From: Anaerocolumna sp. MB42-C2 | GTDB lineage: Bacteria > Bacillota > Clostridia > Lachnospirales > Lachnospiraceae | Assembly: GCF_030913705.1 (NCBI RefSeq) | Contig: NZ_CP133190.1 | Span: 2,743,501-2,807,500, forward strand | Direction of reading: 5' to 3' | DNA length: 64,000 nucleotides | Shown here: in pieces, positions 27,300 through 37,055 of the stretch | Position numbering within the stretch: the first letter of the stretch is position 1 | How the letters are laid out: every line of letters begins with the position of its first letter | The notes under the pieces: model-generated | Told to the model about the DNA's origin: nothing | What the model saw: only the letters and a program-made list of their open reading frames with translations | Databases searched by the model: none | Translations under genes and position numbers: made by a program

Positions 27300-27704
27300 T
27301 TACCTTTTTTCATCAACGAGTAAACCGGCAACCTCCCAAAGCTTCTGAATCATCTCCAAGGTTTCTTCCGGTGGTATTTCTCTTATTACTTCTTTTGTAT
27401 CAGTATCTAAAATTTTTATTGATACACGGTTTATCTCCTTATGATAGGAAAATTCGCATTCTGTTCTAGAAATTTTTATTTTATTATTTGTTTCCTTTAA
27501 AATGCCTTTTAATCTATTCTCCTGTGTTTCTTTTTGTTTTTCTTCTTCCTTGCTTTCCTGTTTACCGGTAAATGTTTTTCCTGTAGTATCTGTTACTTCT
27601 GTGCCGATTGGATTGACTCCGGCTGTAGCAGTAACCTGCGGCACTTTTTGTTCCGGCTTATAATCAGCATAGGATACTGTATTTGATATTGATTCGATTG
27701 ACAT
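27300..27704 (-). CDS. flaG: FlaG family flagellar protein
   Basis: 134 residues. The C-terminal FlaG domain has ISRTECEFSYHKEINRVSIK and REIPPEETLEMIQKLWEVAG; the N-terminal half is low-complexity and Lys/Glu/Thr-rich. FlaG influences filament length. It is the first gene of the flaG-fliD-fliS-fliT-like operon, with a sigma-28 promoter about 60 bases upstream. Confidence 0.9.
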   Translation of the reverse strand: MSIESISNTVSYADYKPEQKVPQVTATAGVNPIGTEVTDTTGKTFTGKQESKEEEKQKETQENRLKGILKETNNKIKISRTECEFSYHKEINRVSIKILDTDTKEVIREIPPEETLEMIQKLWEVAGLLVDEKR

Positions 27705-27759
27705 TTTGCCACCTCCGTGTGATGCGGGAAATTATCCCATCCTTTTGTATTTAGCTATT

Positions 27760-27786
27760 ATATCGGCATTTTTTGTAAATTACTTA
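27760..27786 (-). promoter_or_regulatory. Sigma-28 promoter of flaG-fliD-fliS operon
   Basis: TAAG, 15 bases, GCCGATAT on the minus strand: perfect -10, one change in the -35. It lies between csrA and flaG. Confidence 0.8.
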
Positions 27787-27929
27787 TATTACTAATCTGT
27801 ATCCTTCTCCGACATAAGACCTATTTTTGGCTTCCTTGCCCTTAATTTGTGCTTATTTATTCTCCTCAATTATACTATTACATAGTACTTCATTGCTTTT
27901 TATTTATTATATATTCAACAAACATCTTA

Positions 27930-28151
27930 TTAATGAAACAACTTTTTCATCACATCCATAGATGCCGAACTATCAATTGCTTCTTTATTGGCTTCCTGGA
28001 TCTGGATATAGATTTCTTTTCTGTAAATAGGAATGGATTTTGGAGCACTGATTCCTATTTTAACCTGATCGCCTTTTATCTCCAGGATAGAGATTTCAAC
28101 ATCGTTGCCGATCATTATGGATTCATTCAGTTTTCTGGTAAGGGCAAGCAT
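27930..28151 (-). CDS. csrA: Carbon storage regulator CsrA
   Basis: 73 residues. RNA-binding regulator: [20 protein letters not shown] (1-20) and [15 protein letters not shown] with the key Arg-6 and Arg-44 region. In flagellated Firmicutes it blocks flagellin translation by binding the hag leader until FliW removes it. Its ATG overlaps the fliW stop codon (shared base 28151), giving coupled, near equal production. A matching target hairpin is seen in the flagellin leader at 23905-23920. Confidence 0.96.
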   Translation of the reverse strand: MLALTRKLNESIMIGNDVEISILEIKGDQVKIGISAPKSIPIYRKEIYIQIQEANKEAIDSSASMDVMKKLFH

Positions 28152-28618
28152 TATTTCTCTCCCTTCTCTTCTTTAAGCTTTTTCATTTTATCATATATAT
28201 AATATTTTACTTCATAATTCTGGTTTTCCAGGATTACCTGGGAACCTTTTCTGGTGTCTGAATTTATGATAAACGGAGCTTTTAAATTTACCGACATTTT
28301 CGTAATATCCGCTGGTACTGTAAGCGACAACAATATTATAAGATTCTGTTCATTAATCTCACCCAATGGTTTTAATATCTCATCTTCCACAATCGGGTTA
28401 TAGTCTTCTTTTACAAGAAAAGGATTTATAACAGGTAAGGCAAGAGCCTGCTCATCCAAACTTTGGAGCCAGGAGATATTTGCTTTTCCTCCATCCTCTA
28501 CATCGTATAATATGGTGTACTTCTTATACTCTTCAAATCCCATAATCCCCTGAGGAAAGGTAATTACTTTATCTGCATCCAGATCTATTTCACCGAAATA
28601 TTTTGTTTTTACTAACAT
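28151..28618 (-). CDS. fliW: Flagellar assembly factor FliW
   Basis: 155 residues. FliW binds CsrA and, alternatively, flagellin, forming a partner-switch sensor of flagellin level. Family marks: [20 protein letters not shown] (about 5-24) and [11 protein letters not shown], with [11 protein letters not shown]. It precedes csrA with overlapping stop and start. It is separated from flgL by about 430 non-coding bases, so it may have its own promoter. Confidence 0.95.
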   Translation of the reverse strand: MLVKTKYFGEIDLDADKVITFPQGIMGFEEYKKYTILYDVEDGGKANISWLQSLDEQALALPVINPFLVKEDYNPIVEDEILKPLGEINEQNLIILLSLTVPADITKMSVNLKAPFIINSDTRKGSQVILENQNYEVKYYIYDKMKKLKEEKGEK

Positions 28619-29050
28619 GTTTCTCCCTTCCGTCCTACCTTTTTTATAATGGCATACTCGACCGAGGAATCGAATATGCCACCAATCTTAAGTTTATTAC
28701 TTTCTCCGATTTTATTTGTAATCTAATTTCCAGCGTTCTTAATTATATATAGATATATTTTTTCTAATTCAAAACTCTTAATAACATATGAATTTGTTTT
28801 TTCTTATTCAAAACTCTTAATAACATATGAATCTATTTTTATGATTCAAAACTTCTTTCTTAATAATTATTATTCTTTAGATTATAACAGATAATCAAAT
28901 CCATAAACCACATAATTTAAAGCATGCTGTATTATAAACCCAATAATCCTATTCATAAACTGTATGTTCTATACTAATGCAGTACAGTCATTCTAATGTA
29001 AATCATACTACTGAAAACATCTCTGTAATTTTATCTCATCCACTACCCTT
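28619..29050. other. Non-coding gap between flgL and fliW with hairpin and tandem repeat
   Basis: 432 bases without a gene. On the fliW side is an imperfect hairpin (28651-28680: GGCATA and TCGA pair with TCGA and TATGCC), directly upstream of the fliW ribosome site region. Further up is a tandem repeat (28767-28855). The rest is AT-rich. The gap may hold the end of the flgM-flgL transcript and a fliW promoter; I could not define a clear sigma-28 site. Confidence 0.5.
28767..28855. repeat. Short tandem repeat, about 39-base period
   Basis: Two identical 27-base cores beginning ATTCAAAACTCTTAATAACA (28767 and 28806) and a third partial copy starting at 28844. All lie in the flgL-fliW gap. The copies are close to exact, so the duplication looks recent. 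Confidence 0.75.
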
Positions 29051-30541
29051 TTACAGAAAATCAAGCAGTGTATTTTTAACAACCTTAGCCGCCGCAGACA
29101 GAGAAGCATTATAAATTACTTCGGCAGAACTTAATTTGATATAAGTATCTACCATGTCTGCATCTTCATTTTTAGATAACAGGTCTTCAAACTCTACCTG
29201 CTGATCAGATAATCTGCTTTCTGTAAGCTCAAGCCTTTTATATCGGCTTCCAAGATCAGCTATGGCAACATTTAGAGTATCCTGGGATTCATTGGAATCA
29301 GTGATTCCTTTTTCAAACTTATTCTGCATTATATCATTTTTAAGCGTCAATTCTGTCTGTAACTGTTTCTTTAATTCATTGAGTTTATCCGTCTGATTTG
29401 CATAATTGGTATCAGCAAGCATTTTATCAACTTGTGCTATTTTAGCCTCTGTCGCTTTCACATCCTGTACCGAGGCTAATATTTCGTTTATATCTCTTCC
29501 AATGTCCTGCTGCAGAGCATCACTGCCTTGCGTATTCACGGTTAATTTTTGACCAAAATTAACTTCATATTGAATATCCTGATCCTGCTTCGTATATACC
29601 TTAATATCAGTAGCAGGGTCACCGACTTCATGAACTTTACAGTCAAAATAGTGTTCCGGCCTTAAATCCCCCTCTTTAAAACTGTTTTTATTATAATCAA
29701 GAGAGATGCTGGTTGCATTCTTCAAGTTATTATATACGTTTTTACCCAGTATTAATTCACCGGTATCAGTAATATAATTTATATCGTCATCACCCGGATT
29801 ATAAGCATTTGCACCTTTTGAGTTTAATTTATTAATCGCAGTGGGTACGTATGTACCTGCCACTTCATTTCCGGAAGCATCTTTCACTTTATACGAAAAA
29901 TTACTCATATTTATGTCAGCCAGATTATCATAAGACAATCTCAACCGGTAAGCCGTCTGCATGGTAGGAGAAGCACTATAATCATTTGTCGGAGAATAAT
30001 TGTCCACGGAATAACTTCCAACTACTCTGGAAATAGTTTCAATCTCACTTCCGGTAAGTTTTTCCGTTATGGTATATTCTAAATTTTTAGTATCCTCACC
30101 AAAAATCAAACTGGTATCGGTCTTATACCCTGTAAATACATATCTTCCGGCGTAGTTTGCATTTCCCTCCTGATAGATCTGCTTCTTATATTGTTCCAGA
30201 TTCTTTATGATACTTTCTCTGTCATCCACGGATAAAGGATCACTGGAACCCTGGACGCAGGCTGTATTAACCAGCGTAAGAATATCATTAATATTATCCA
30301 TGGCTCCTTCCGTTACATCCATCCAGGATTTCGCATCCGGTATATTTTTTTCCAGATATTGATTCAGTTCCGTTAAGTTGGTTCTTAATTTTAAAGCTCT
30401 GACTGCAATGATCGGATCTTCTGACGGGCGCTGTATCTTTTTACCGGAAGAGTATTGCTGTTCTAACCCCGCAAGCCCATTCTTATTTTTATTAATACTG
30501 CTCATCATATTATTGGTTATCATCTGATTTGTAACTCTCAT
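29051..30541 (-). CDS. flgL: Hook-filament junction protein FlgL (HAP3)
   Basis: 496 residues. N-terminal flagellin-like D0: MRVTNQMITNNMM, QYSSGKKIQRPSEDPIIAVR; C-terminal LSSAEVIYNASLSAAAKVVK. The start at 30541 follows AAGGGG; an in-frame upstream ATG at 30580 adds 13 unlikely residues. The middle is longer than in enteric FlgL (about 300), as is common in clostridia. Gene order flgK, flgL fits the late flagellar operon. Confidence 0.93.
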   Translation of the reverse strand: MRVTNQMITNNMMSSINKNKNGLAGLEQQYSSGKKIQRPSEDPIIAVRALKLRTNLTELNQYLEKNIPDAKSWMDVTEGAMDNINDILTLVNTACVQGSSDPLSVDDRESIIKNLEQYKKQIYQEGNANYAGRYVFTGYKTDTSLIFGEDTKNLEYTITEKLTGSEIETISRVVGSYSVDNYSPTNDYSASPTMQTAYRLRLSYDNLADINMSNFSYKVKDASGNEVAGTYVPTAINKLNSKGANAYNPGDDDINYITDTGELILGKNVYNNLKNATSISLDYNKNSFKEGDLRPEHYFDCKVHEVGDPATDIKVYTKQDQDIQYEVNFGQKLTVNTQGSDALQQDIGRDINEILASVQDVKATEAKIAQVDKMLADTNYANQTDKLNELKKQLQTELTLKNDIMQNKFEKGITDSNESQDTLNVAIADLGSRYKRLELTESRLSDQQVEFEDLLSKNEDADMVDTYIKLSSAEVIYNASLSAAAKVVKNTLLDFL

Positions 30542-30635
30542 TTTATACCCCTTTCGCTTATCACAGCTTCCTTCCTCCATAATCGTAAAAATAACCGGTT
30601 TGTCATTCTTCTACTCACGCACAAGTTTTAAAAGA

Positions 30636-32426
30636 TTATACCCCTGTGCCATTGATTAATTTATCATAAATTTCGTTCATAGTCTGAATTACTTTAGCCG
30701 AAAGGTTATAAGCATTCTGAAATTTTACCAGGTTCATGGCTTCTTCGTCTTCGTCTACACCGGCTACTGATAATCTTTGATTGCTAATCATATCCAGGAT
30801 ATTTTTTTGGCTTTCTGCAAAATTTTTTGCTTTTTTCGTATCAATACCAACCTCACCTACCAGGGTTTGAAAAAAGGATGCAGGCGTTCCCTGTTTAAAC
30901 ATGGAGACGTCTTTTTTCAATGCTAATAAAGAAGTAAGGACATCGTTATTTTCTACTCCGTTTACGATTTGTCCGTTTGAAGTTGTAACAAACTTACTGG
31001 GATTATTTAATATTTCATCTGTGATGGTAAAATTTGCTGCTGTCATCTTATAATAATCTTCATAATGATCGAACTGATAATTATCTTCCGTTACCGGATC
31101 CTTGCCATTGAAAAAGTCCAGCCCTTTATCACCCTTCAGATCCTGTCCGCTCTTATGAAGGTCATTGAATTTTTTGGAAAATGTCCTGACTAATTCATTT
31201 AATTGGGATTGATAATACGGTATACCTTTATAATTAATATTCTCCCCTATGGAAACATTACTTGGAACAGCTTCTGCAAGAACATCATCGTCAGAAACGA
31301 AAAAGTGATATTTACTGGTATTGGTAGCGGGATCGTATTCTACTTTAAAACTGTCATATTTGTATTCTTTTGTACCGATTGTTATGACACCGTTACTTGG
31401 TATGTTTAATTTCTCAATTGCATTAATATTACTAGAGGGAACAACAACCTCATTGGTATTCTTCCCATCTAAGGTAGTCGCATGGATTTCTGATATCTGT
31501 CCTCTAAACCCTTCATTATTATTCCCATCACGTACTTCAATCAGTGATTTAAGATATCCGCCTAACGTTGGACTTTTGGTATTAAAGGTATTTCCATTGT
31601 CCCATTCTATATCATAAAGCCCATCGATATCATTTTGATCTGCTTTTTCTTTTCTGGGTATCAGCTTAAGCGTATTGGAAGAGTCGGTATTGACCAGTGT
31701 CTGCCCATTAATTTTAACGGTAAAGCTGGTGACCCCAACATCATTCCCTACAACATTTTCACTATAAGAAATGTTTACAATTCCGGATAAATCATCTAAT
31801 AATAACTGTCTTTGATCCCTTAAGTCATTGGCTGTTCCGCCGCTGGATTCCAAAACATTAATCTGTTTTGTAACCTGTGCGATTTGTGCCCCCAGGGAAT
31901 TAATTCTTTCTACCTGATTTTTGACCTCGAAGTTGCATTCTTCCTGAGTACTTGAAAGATTAGCCGATAAGTTGTTAAAATACTCTGTTAGACTTTTTGC
32001 AAAGTTTGTAACTTCTGTTCTTTTGGTCAAGTCAGCACTACTGGTAGACAGTCCTTGCATGCTGTTGAAAAAATTGTTAAAGGTTGTTGTAAATCCCTCA
32101 AGTGTAACTTCATTAAAATAATTTTCTATTTCCGTCATACTGTACTCTTTAGCAGAATAGGAACCGTATATTGTATTATTTTCACGGTATTTTACGTCGT
32201 AGTAGCTATTCCTGGTCTGCGTAATTCCGGTTACATCTACACCGGTTCCCGCCATACCATAGGAACTGTTAACCCGAATCGCAACTCCGGCCTTTTGGTT
32301 TACTACTTGTCTGGTATAACCCTCTGTTTTTGTATTAGCTACGTTGTGAGCTGTTGTATTAAGGGCTGCCTGGTATGCATATAACCCCGATGTACCTATA
32401 TTTAATCCAAAAAATGTTGATGGCAT
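30636..32426 (-). CDS. flgK: Hook-associated protein FlgK (HAP1), second copy
   Basis: 596 residues. FlgK ends: FFGLNIGTSGLYAYQAALNT and NTEGYTRQVV at the N-terminus; SVAGVDEDEEAMNLVKFQNA and ViqTMNEIYD-type end at the C-terminus. It differs clearly from the other FlgK-like protein at 32475-34211 in the middle part. It lies 54 bases before flgL. Two FlgK-like proteins may form layered junction zones, or one may be specialised. Confidence 0.92.
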   Translation of the reverse strand: MPSTFFGLNIGTSGLYAYQAALNTTAHNVANTKTEGYTRQVVNQKAGVAIRVNSSYGMAGTGVDVTGITQTRNSYYDVKYRENNTIYGSYSAKEYSMTEIENYFNEVTLEGFTTTFNNFFNSMQGLSTSSADLTKRTEVTNFAKSLTEYFNNLSANLSSTQEECNFEVKNQVERINSLGAQIAQVTKQINVLESSGGTANDLRDQRQLLLDDLSGIVNISYSENVVGNDVGVTSFTVKINGQTLVNTDSSNTLKLIPRKEKADQNDIDGLYDIEWDNGNTFNTKSPTLGGYLKSLIEVRDGNNNEGFRGQISEIHATTLDGKNTNEVVVPSSNINAIEKLNIPSNGVITIGTKEYKYDSFKVEYDPATNTSKYHFFVSDDDVLAEAVPSNVSIGENINYKGIPYYQSQLNELVRTFSKKFNDLHKSGQDLKGDKGLDFFNGKDPVTEDNYQFDHYEDYYKMTAANFTITDEILNNPSKFVTTSNGQIVNGVENNDVLTSLLALKKDVSMFKQGTPASFFQTLVGEVGIDTKKAKNFAESQKNILDMISNQRLSVAGVDEDEEAMNLVKFQNAYNLSAKVIQTMNEIYDKLINGTGV

Positions 32427-32474
32427 GTTTACCTCTCATTCCGCCGCCCTCACCGGCATAAAATTTTTAGCTTT

Positions 32475-34211
32475 TTATCTTCCAAGTGTATTTATGATAT
32501 GTTCCAGCATTTCATCAATAACATTAATATATCTGGATGATGCATTATAGGCATGCTGAAATTTAATTAGATTCGTTAATTCTTCATCCGAAGATACCCC
32601 GGCAACCTGCTGCCTCTGATCATCTATTTTGTTGGCTAACGTAGCCTGGTTCGTACTTATACTGTTAAGTTCTTCTCCCCTGGTCGCTAATTCACCTATG
32701 AAAGCTGTATAATAATCACTAAAATTATTTTTCGTTAAAGTATTAGGTGAGATAGTGGCAAATGCTTCTTTCCACTTAGACACTAAGGCTTCTGCAACTT
32801 TCTGATCCACATCTCCTGTTTTCGCATTAGAGCTGATCGGAATAAGGGAATAATTGCTCTTAATATCTTTGTTTATCTCAAGTTCCCCTAATGTATATAA
32901 GGAATAAATATTGTCCGGATCTTCTTCATTATATTTCTTTACCGCTATTGTCTTTGTCTTTGGAGTAACGCCGTCTGGCTCATATACCTGATTCCCGTCT
33001 GCATCCAGTTCGTTCACTGTAACATTAACGGTTGTATAACGTTCCATAGACTTACGTTCAAAAAGCGCTTCCCCCATGGTATTATTACTATCCATACCTG
33101 CCGGAGCATTCGCTTCATCAAGTACTGTCATTTTAGATCCATCTGCTAAAGTAATTTCTTTATTCGGACACAAAATATCATTAATTGCTGTGACAACACC
33201 GTGAATTAACTGGTCAAACTGGGCCTGCACCGTCATAATAACAGAAGTATTAATTGTACCGTTATATTCATCCTGTGATTTTAACATATCCGTATAGTTA
33301 GCCGTATCATTTCCTCTGCAGACCAATAAACCTTTTAAGGAACCAACATCCGTATCATTATTTGCTGTAGCATTATTTTCCAGATTAAATACATCTGCAT
33401 TGTCAAAACCAGTCCATATCGGTTTTAAGAGATCTGAGGTATCGCTTACCTTAGCCGTTCCCATTTGGTATGTATTACTTTCCGTAACCAGCGGAGCACC
33501 CTCTGCGTTAACAGTAACAACACCGTTTGCATCTTCTTTATACGTAATGCTGATAATCTTGCCTAACTCATCCAGCAGATTATTTCTTTCATCTCTTAAG
33601 TCATTGGCATGTTCCAGTCCATTACTTTCATATCTGCTTATTTTATTATTTAAATCATAGATGCCTTTTGCGATTTTATTTATACGATCGACTTTATCTT
33701 TAATCTGGGTATTTAAATTAACCTGATATTTCTTCAACTGATTTTGTATTGCATCCGCACGTTCCAAAAAGGATTCCGCATTCTGCACTACAGTTGAACG
33801 CGTTTCAATCAAACTTGGTGTTTTTGATAATTCTTGCAGAGAGGTCCAGAGATCTGACATGGAGTTCTGAAAAGTTACTCCCTCCAGTTCGCCGAACATA
33901 CCCTCTACTTCCTGTACCGCTTCATACTGCACTTCATAAAAGCCCTGTCTGCCAACTTCCTGCCGGTATGCTTTGTCTAAAAACATATCCCGGACTTGTC
34001 TTACTGCTGCAATGTCTACACCTAAACCTGACTGAAGTGTAGATAAATGTGTAACACCCCACTTATTGTAACTGCTGTCAGCCTGTACTACCTGCTGCCT
34101 TACATAACCGGTCGTACCAACATTGGTCAAATTGTGTGCTGTGGTATTTAAAGAGTTCTGTCCGGCTCTTAAACCGGATACTCCTATATATAAGCTGCTC
34201 ATTAAACTCAT
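32475..34211 (-). CDS. flgK: Hook-associated protein FlgK (HAP1), first copy
   Basis: 578 residues. N-terminus LYIGVSGLRAGQNSLNTTAH and NVGTTGYVRQQVV; C-terminus VAGVSSDEELTNLIKFQHAY and SRYINVIDEMLEHIINTLGR. It starts at the ATG 34211 with AGGTG upstream. It follows flgN by 35 bases, so it is probably the canonical FlgK partner of FlgN, with the neighbouring copy a paralogue. Confidence 0.92.
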   Translation of the reverse strand: MSLMSSLYIGVSGLRAGQNSLNTTAHNLTNVGTTGYVRQQVVQADSSYNKWGVTHLSTLQSGLGVDIAAVRQVRDMFLDKAYRQEVGRQGFYEVQYEAVQEVEGMFGELEGVTFQNSMSDLWTSLQELSKTPSLIETRSTVVQNAESFLERADAIQNQLKKYQVNLNTQIKDKVDRINKIAKGIYDLNNKISRYESNGLEHANDLRDERNNLLDELGKIISITYKEDANGVVTVNAEGAPLVTESNTYQMGTAKVSDTSDLLKPIWTGFDNADVFNLENNATANNDTDVGSLKGLLVCRGNDTANYTDMLKSQDEYNGTINTSVIMTVQAQFDQLIHGVVTAINDILCPNKEITLADGSKMTVLDEANAPAGMDSNNTMGEALFERKSMERYTTVNVTVNELDADGNQVYEPDGVTPKTKTIAVKKYNEEDPDNIYSLYTLGELEINKDIKSNYSLIPISSNAKTGDVDQKVAEALVSKWKEAFATISPNTLTKNNFSDYYTAFIGELATRGEELNSISTNQATLANKIDDQRQQVAGVSSDEELTNLIKFQHAYNASSRYINVIDEMLEHIINTLGR

Positions 34212-34246
34212 AGAATTTCACCTGCCTTTGCTTGCTTTGTTTCCCG

Positions 34247-34762
34247 CTACTGCTTTGCGTCAAACATCCCTGTCTGCAAAGTGGGCATATCAAGTTGTGC
34301 CGCGCCCTTGTTGTAGCTTAGATTCCCCGGTGACATCCTTGTACTCTGAATAAAATTCATATTGAATTCTATCATCTCTAGGGATTGCTGTATTAACGAT
34401 TTGTTATGATTGTTGATATCAACAAGTCTTTGAATTGTTTTTTTTAGATTATCATGAATTTCGGAAAGTTGTCTCTGTTCTTTCGGTTGTTTATCAAGTA
34501 TCTGTATGATTGTTTTAATATGGATTGTCTTAGGATCTCTGCTGATTACAGTACCTATATTCCCAATGATGTTCTCCCGTTTTCGTTCCAAAGCAGTAAC
34601 TTTGTCTACCATAACCTGTTCTCTGTCGGTAATGTCCTGCAGATTATCCAGGTCATTACTTATAATTACTTGGGTTTTATTCTCCGCAATGGGAATTAAC
34701 TGCTTATAAATTTCATACTCTTCTTCCAACGTATGAATTAATTCTTCAATTAAGCTTGCCAC
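34247..34762 (-). CDS. flgN: Flagellar export chaperone FlgN
   Basis: 171 residues, helical. FlgN domain: LIEELIHTLEEEYEIYKQLI (about 4-23), NDLDNLQDITDREQ and IIGNIGTVI. It binds the hook-associated proteins FlgK and FlgL for export, encoded directly downstream. The tail after about 140 (MSPGNLSYNKGAAQL) is disordered. Confidence 0.9.
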   Translation of the reverse strand: MASLIEELIHTLEEEYEIYKQLIPIAENKTQVIISNDLDNLQDITDREQVMVDKVTALERKRENIIGNIGTVISRDPKTIHIKTIIQILDKQPKEQRQLSEIHDNLKKTIQRLVDINNHNKSLIQQSLEMIEFNMNFIQSTRMSPGNLSYNKGAAQLDMPTLQTGMFDAKQ

Positions 34763-34813
34763 TAAAACAACCCTCTTTTCCTATGAAGTAAATGTAATGA
34801 AATAGCTTAGCGG

Positions 34814-35092
34814 TTAAATTAATTTTTCATAATAGCTATCCACTATTTTATCCGCAACTTCTTTCGTACTTATGTTATAAGTTCCTGATTCCATACGGTT
34901 CTTTATATCATTTATTTTGTCTGTTCGAATATCCTGTGTACCGGCAACCGCTTGTTTTGCAATCTGATAATCTTTTGCAGTTCTTGATATTTCAAGTTGA
35001 TCCGCTGCTTTAGTTCCTGAAGTTTTCCTTGTTTTTTGTACTGCATTTGTCTGATATACCTGTGAAATTTTGTTATATGCATCTACACGCAT
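34814..35092 (-). CDS. flgM: Anti-sigma-28 factor FlgM
   Basis: 92 residues. It holds sigma-28 inactive until the hook is finished and FlgM is exported. Start MRVDAYNKISQVYQ at 35092 with AGGTGG upstream; the 10-residue longer frame is unlikely. The conserved C-terminal sigma-binding helices are visible (QLEISRTAKDYQIAKQAV, RMESGTYNISTKEVADKIVD). It heads the flgM-flgN-flgK-flgK-flgL cluster, behind a sigma-28-like promoter that gives negative feedback. Confidence 0.93.
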   Translation of the reverse strand: MRVDAYNKISQVYQTNAVQKTRKTSGTKAADQLEISRTAKDYQIAKQAVAGTQDIRTDKINDIKNRMESGTYNISTKEVADKIVDSYYEKLI

Positions 35093-35138
35093 TATTTCCA
35101 CCACCTGTCTTAACCTTTTCATATTTCTTATATTTTAT

Positions 35139-35165
35139 TTATCGGACATTTTAAACTTTACATTA
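35139..35165 (-). promoter_or_regulatory. Sigma-28 promoter of the flgM cluster
   Basis: TAAT, 15 bases, TCCGATAA on the minus strand, about 47 bases before the flgM start. One difference from consensus in each element. Confidence 0.7.
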
Positions 35166-35259
35166 TAGTTATTTTTTGCTTTTTTGAAAATTTTATAGGA
35201 ATAATGTACTAAGAACATCAATTCTTTTTTTAGTTTAGAATCCTTGTTTTGATTGTTAA

Positions 35260-35316
35260 AATGTGTTATGTGTATTCTGCCCGGGGGCATTTTATTTTAT
35301 AAGGAAGTTCTTAGGC
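35260..35316 (+). repeat. Intergenic repeat family, partial copy C
   Basis: Contains a TGTGTATTCTGCCCGGGGGC segment followed by a T-rich arm and AAGGAAGTTCTTAGG. It aligns with the 3' part of copies A (42947-43092) and B (50915-51065) but lacks the second arm of their long hairpin. Confidence 0.55.
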
Positions 35317-35331
35317 TTACTCTTTTAAACC

Positions 35332-35363
35332 AAAAAAAACCACTGTAATTACTACAATGGTCT
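35332..35363 (-). terminator. Terminator of lysA
   Basis: On the minus strand ACCATTGTA, a short loop and TACAGTGGT form a hairpin followed by eight T residues, 25 bases after the lysA stop. Confidence 0.9.
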
Positions 35364-35388
35364 CTTAATCAATCATTTTATTTCATTT

Positions 35389-36654
35389 CTAAAGTTCAAT
35401 ATCTTTCAGAACATCACAAAAATCAAAGGTAGCGAAATAATCTTTCGGTTCTTCCGCTCGACGGATTAACTGAACGGCTCCGTCTTCTTTTAATAACAGC
35501 TCTGCTGATTTTAACTTACCGTTATAATTATACCCCATTGCGAATCCATGGGCACCGGTATCATGTATCACCAGAAGATCGCCAATATCTATCTTAGGCA
35601 GCATACGGTCTATTGCAAATTTATCATTATTTTCACATAACGATCCTGTTATATCATATTTATAATCGTTTGGTTCATTTTCCTTACCCATTACGGTAAT
35701 ATGATGATATGCACCATACATGGCAGGTCTCATAAGGTTAACGGCGCAGGCATCCAAGCCAATATATTCTTTATATATATGTTTTTCATGAAGGGCGGTT
35801 GCTACCAGATGTCCATAAGGAGCAAGCATATATCTGCCTAACTCTGTATAGATTTCCACATCACCCATACCGGCAGGTACTAATACTTCTTCAAATGCCT
35901 TGCGTACACCCTCTCCAATTTCCATAATATCATTCGATGGCTCATCGGGTTTATAAGGAACACCTATTCCGCCGGACAGATTAATGAATTTAATATGAGC
36001 ACCTGTTTTTTCTTTTAATTCTACCGCCAGCTCAAATAATATCTTTGCTAATACAGGATAATATTCATTGGTTACGGTGTTGCTGGCCAGAAAAGAATGA
36101 ATGCCGAATTCTTTAGCGCCCAAACTCTTTAATTTCTTATATCCCTCAATCATCTGCTCTTTGGTAAATCCATATTTGGCATCACCGGGATTATCCATAA
36201 TACTGTTGCTTATTTTAAATAATCCGCCGGGATTAAATCTGCAGCAGATTGTTTCCGGAATTCCTGTTGTCTTGTCCAGAAAATCGATATGGGTAAAATC
36301 ATCCAGATTAATAATAGCATTTAATTCTTTGGCTTTCATAAATTCTTCTTTAGGAGTAGCATTGGAAGAAAACATAATATTATTACCTTTGATTCCAAGT
36401 GCTTCCGAAAGCATTAACTCTGTCAGAGAGGAGCAGTCTGTTCCGCAGCCTTCCTCGTTTAATATTTTAATAATAAATGGATTCGGTGTAGCTTTTACCG
36501 CAAAATATTCTCTGAACCCTTTATTCCAGGAAAATGCCTCTTTTAATTTTCTTGCATTTTCACGTATCCCTTTTTCATCATAAATGTGAAACGGAGTAGG
36601 ATATTGTTTTGTTATTTCTTTTAACTGTTCTAATGTTACGAATGGTTTTTTCAT
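35389..36654 (-). CDS. lysA: Diaminopimelate decarboxylase
   Basis: 421 residues. Last step of lysine synthesis: decarboxylation of meso-diaminopimelate. PLP lysine in EYFAVKATPNP (about K53), glycine-rich phosphate site NLSGGIGVPY, the active-site Cys region TGSLCENNDKFAIDR, and the C-terminal HDTGAHGFAMGYNYNG typical of DAP decarboxylases. Full length. Single-gene unit with its own terminator. No lysine riboswitch is recognisable upstream. Confidence 0.9.
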   Translation of the reverse strand: MKKPFVTLEQLKEITKQYPTPFHIYDEKGIRENARKLKEAFSWNKGFREYFAVKATPNPFIIKILNEEGCGTDCSSLTELMLSEALGIKGNNIMFSSNATPKEEFMKAKELNAIINLDDFTHIDFLDKTTGIPETICCRFNPGGLFKISNSIMDNPGDAKYGFTKEQMIEGYKKLKSLGAKEFGIHSFLASNTVTNEYYPVLAKILFELAVELKEKTGAHIKFINLSGGIGVPYKPDEPSNDIMEIGEGVRKAFEEVLVPAGMGDVEIYTELGRYMLAPYGHLVATALHEKHIYKEYIGLDACAVNLMRPAMYGAYHHITVMGKENEPNDYKYDITGSLCENNDKFAIDRMLPKIDIGDLLVIHDTGAHGFAMGYNYNGKLKSAELLLKEDGAVQLIRRAEEPKDYFATFDFCDVLKDIEL

Positions 36655-37055
36655 CTTCGCTCCAATCTGCCTTATAAAAAGGCGGCTGTTTTATGTTAAA
36701 ATTCTGTATATTTATTCATTTTTTATTATAGAAACCACTATAATATATAATCAAAAAGTTGTCAATTGCTTTTCTGATCTATTTTATGTTATTGATAAAT
36801 TTTGCTTTGACAATCCTATACTTGATAAATATTATATCTGTAAGTACGATTCCTTATGTACTTTTATCGATACTCTTGTCCTTTATTTATACAATTACTT
36901 ATTCTTCCATCTATACACTTATTTATCTTTCTATGTGATTACTTATCCTTCTATCTATACAATTATTTAATTTCCTACTATCTAGACGGTTGCTGCTCCT
37001 TCTATCTATACAATAGCTTATCTTCCTATCGTAATAATTATAATGATAAAATTGT
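36655..37055. other. AT-rich gap between PHP gene and lysA with degenerate repeats
   Basis: 401 bases without a gene. The half near the PHP gene (36881-37035) is a low-complexity run of degenerate units of about 25-28 bases resembling CTTCTATCTATACAATTA. The lysA side has the small inverted repeat GCCT-TATAAAA-AGGC just before the gene, and AT-rich sequence where the lysA promoter should lie. Confidence 0.5.
36881..37035. repeat. Degenerate tandem repeat, CTTCTATCTATACAATTA-type
   Basis: About five or six imperfect copies of a unit of 25-28 bases (for example CCTTCTATCTATACAATTA near 36950 and CTTCTATCTATACAATAG near 36996). Sequence is pyrimidine-rich on the plus strand. Confidence 0.55.

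Noticed and set aside
28767..28855. CRISPR array
   Set aside because: Only two full and one partial copy with a constant short spacing and no unique spacers; no cas genes in the window.
36655..36900. Lysine riboswitch upstream of lysA
   Set aside because: Only a small inverted repeat before the gene; none of the conserved lysine riboswitch features could be recognised.
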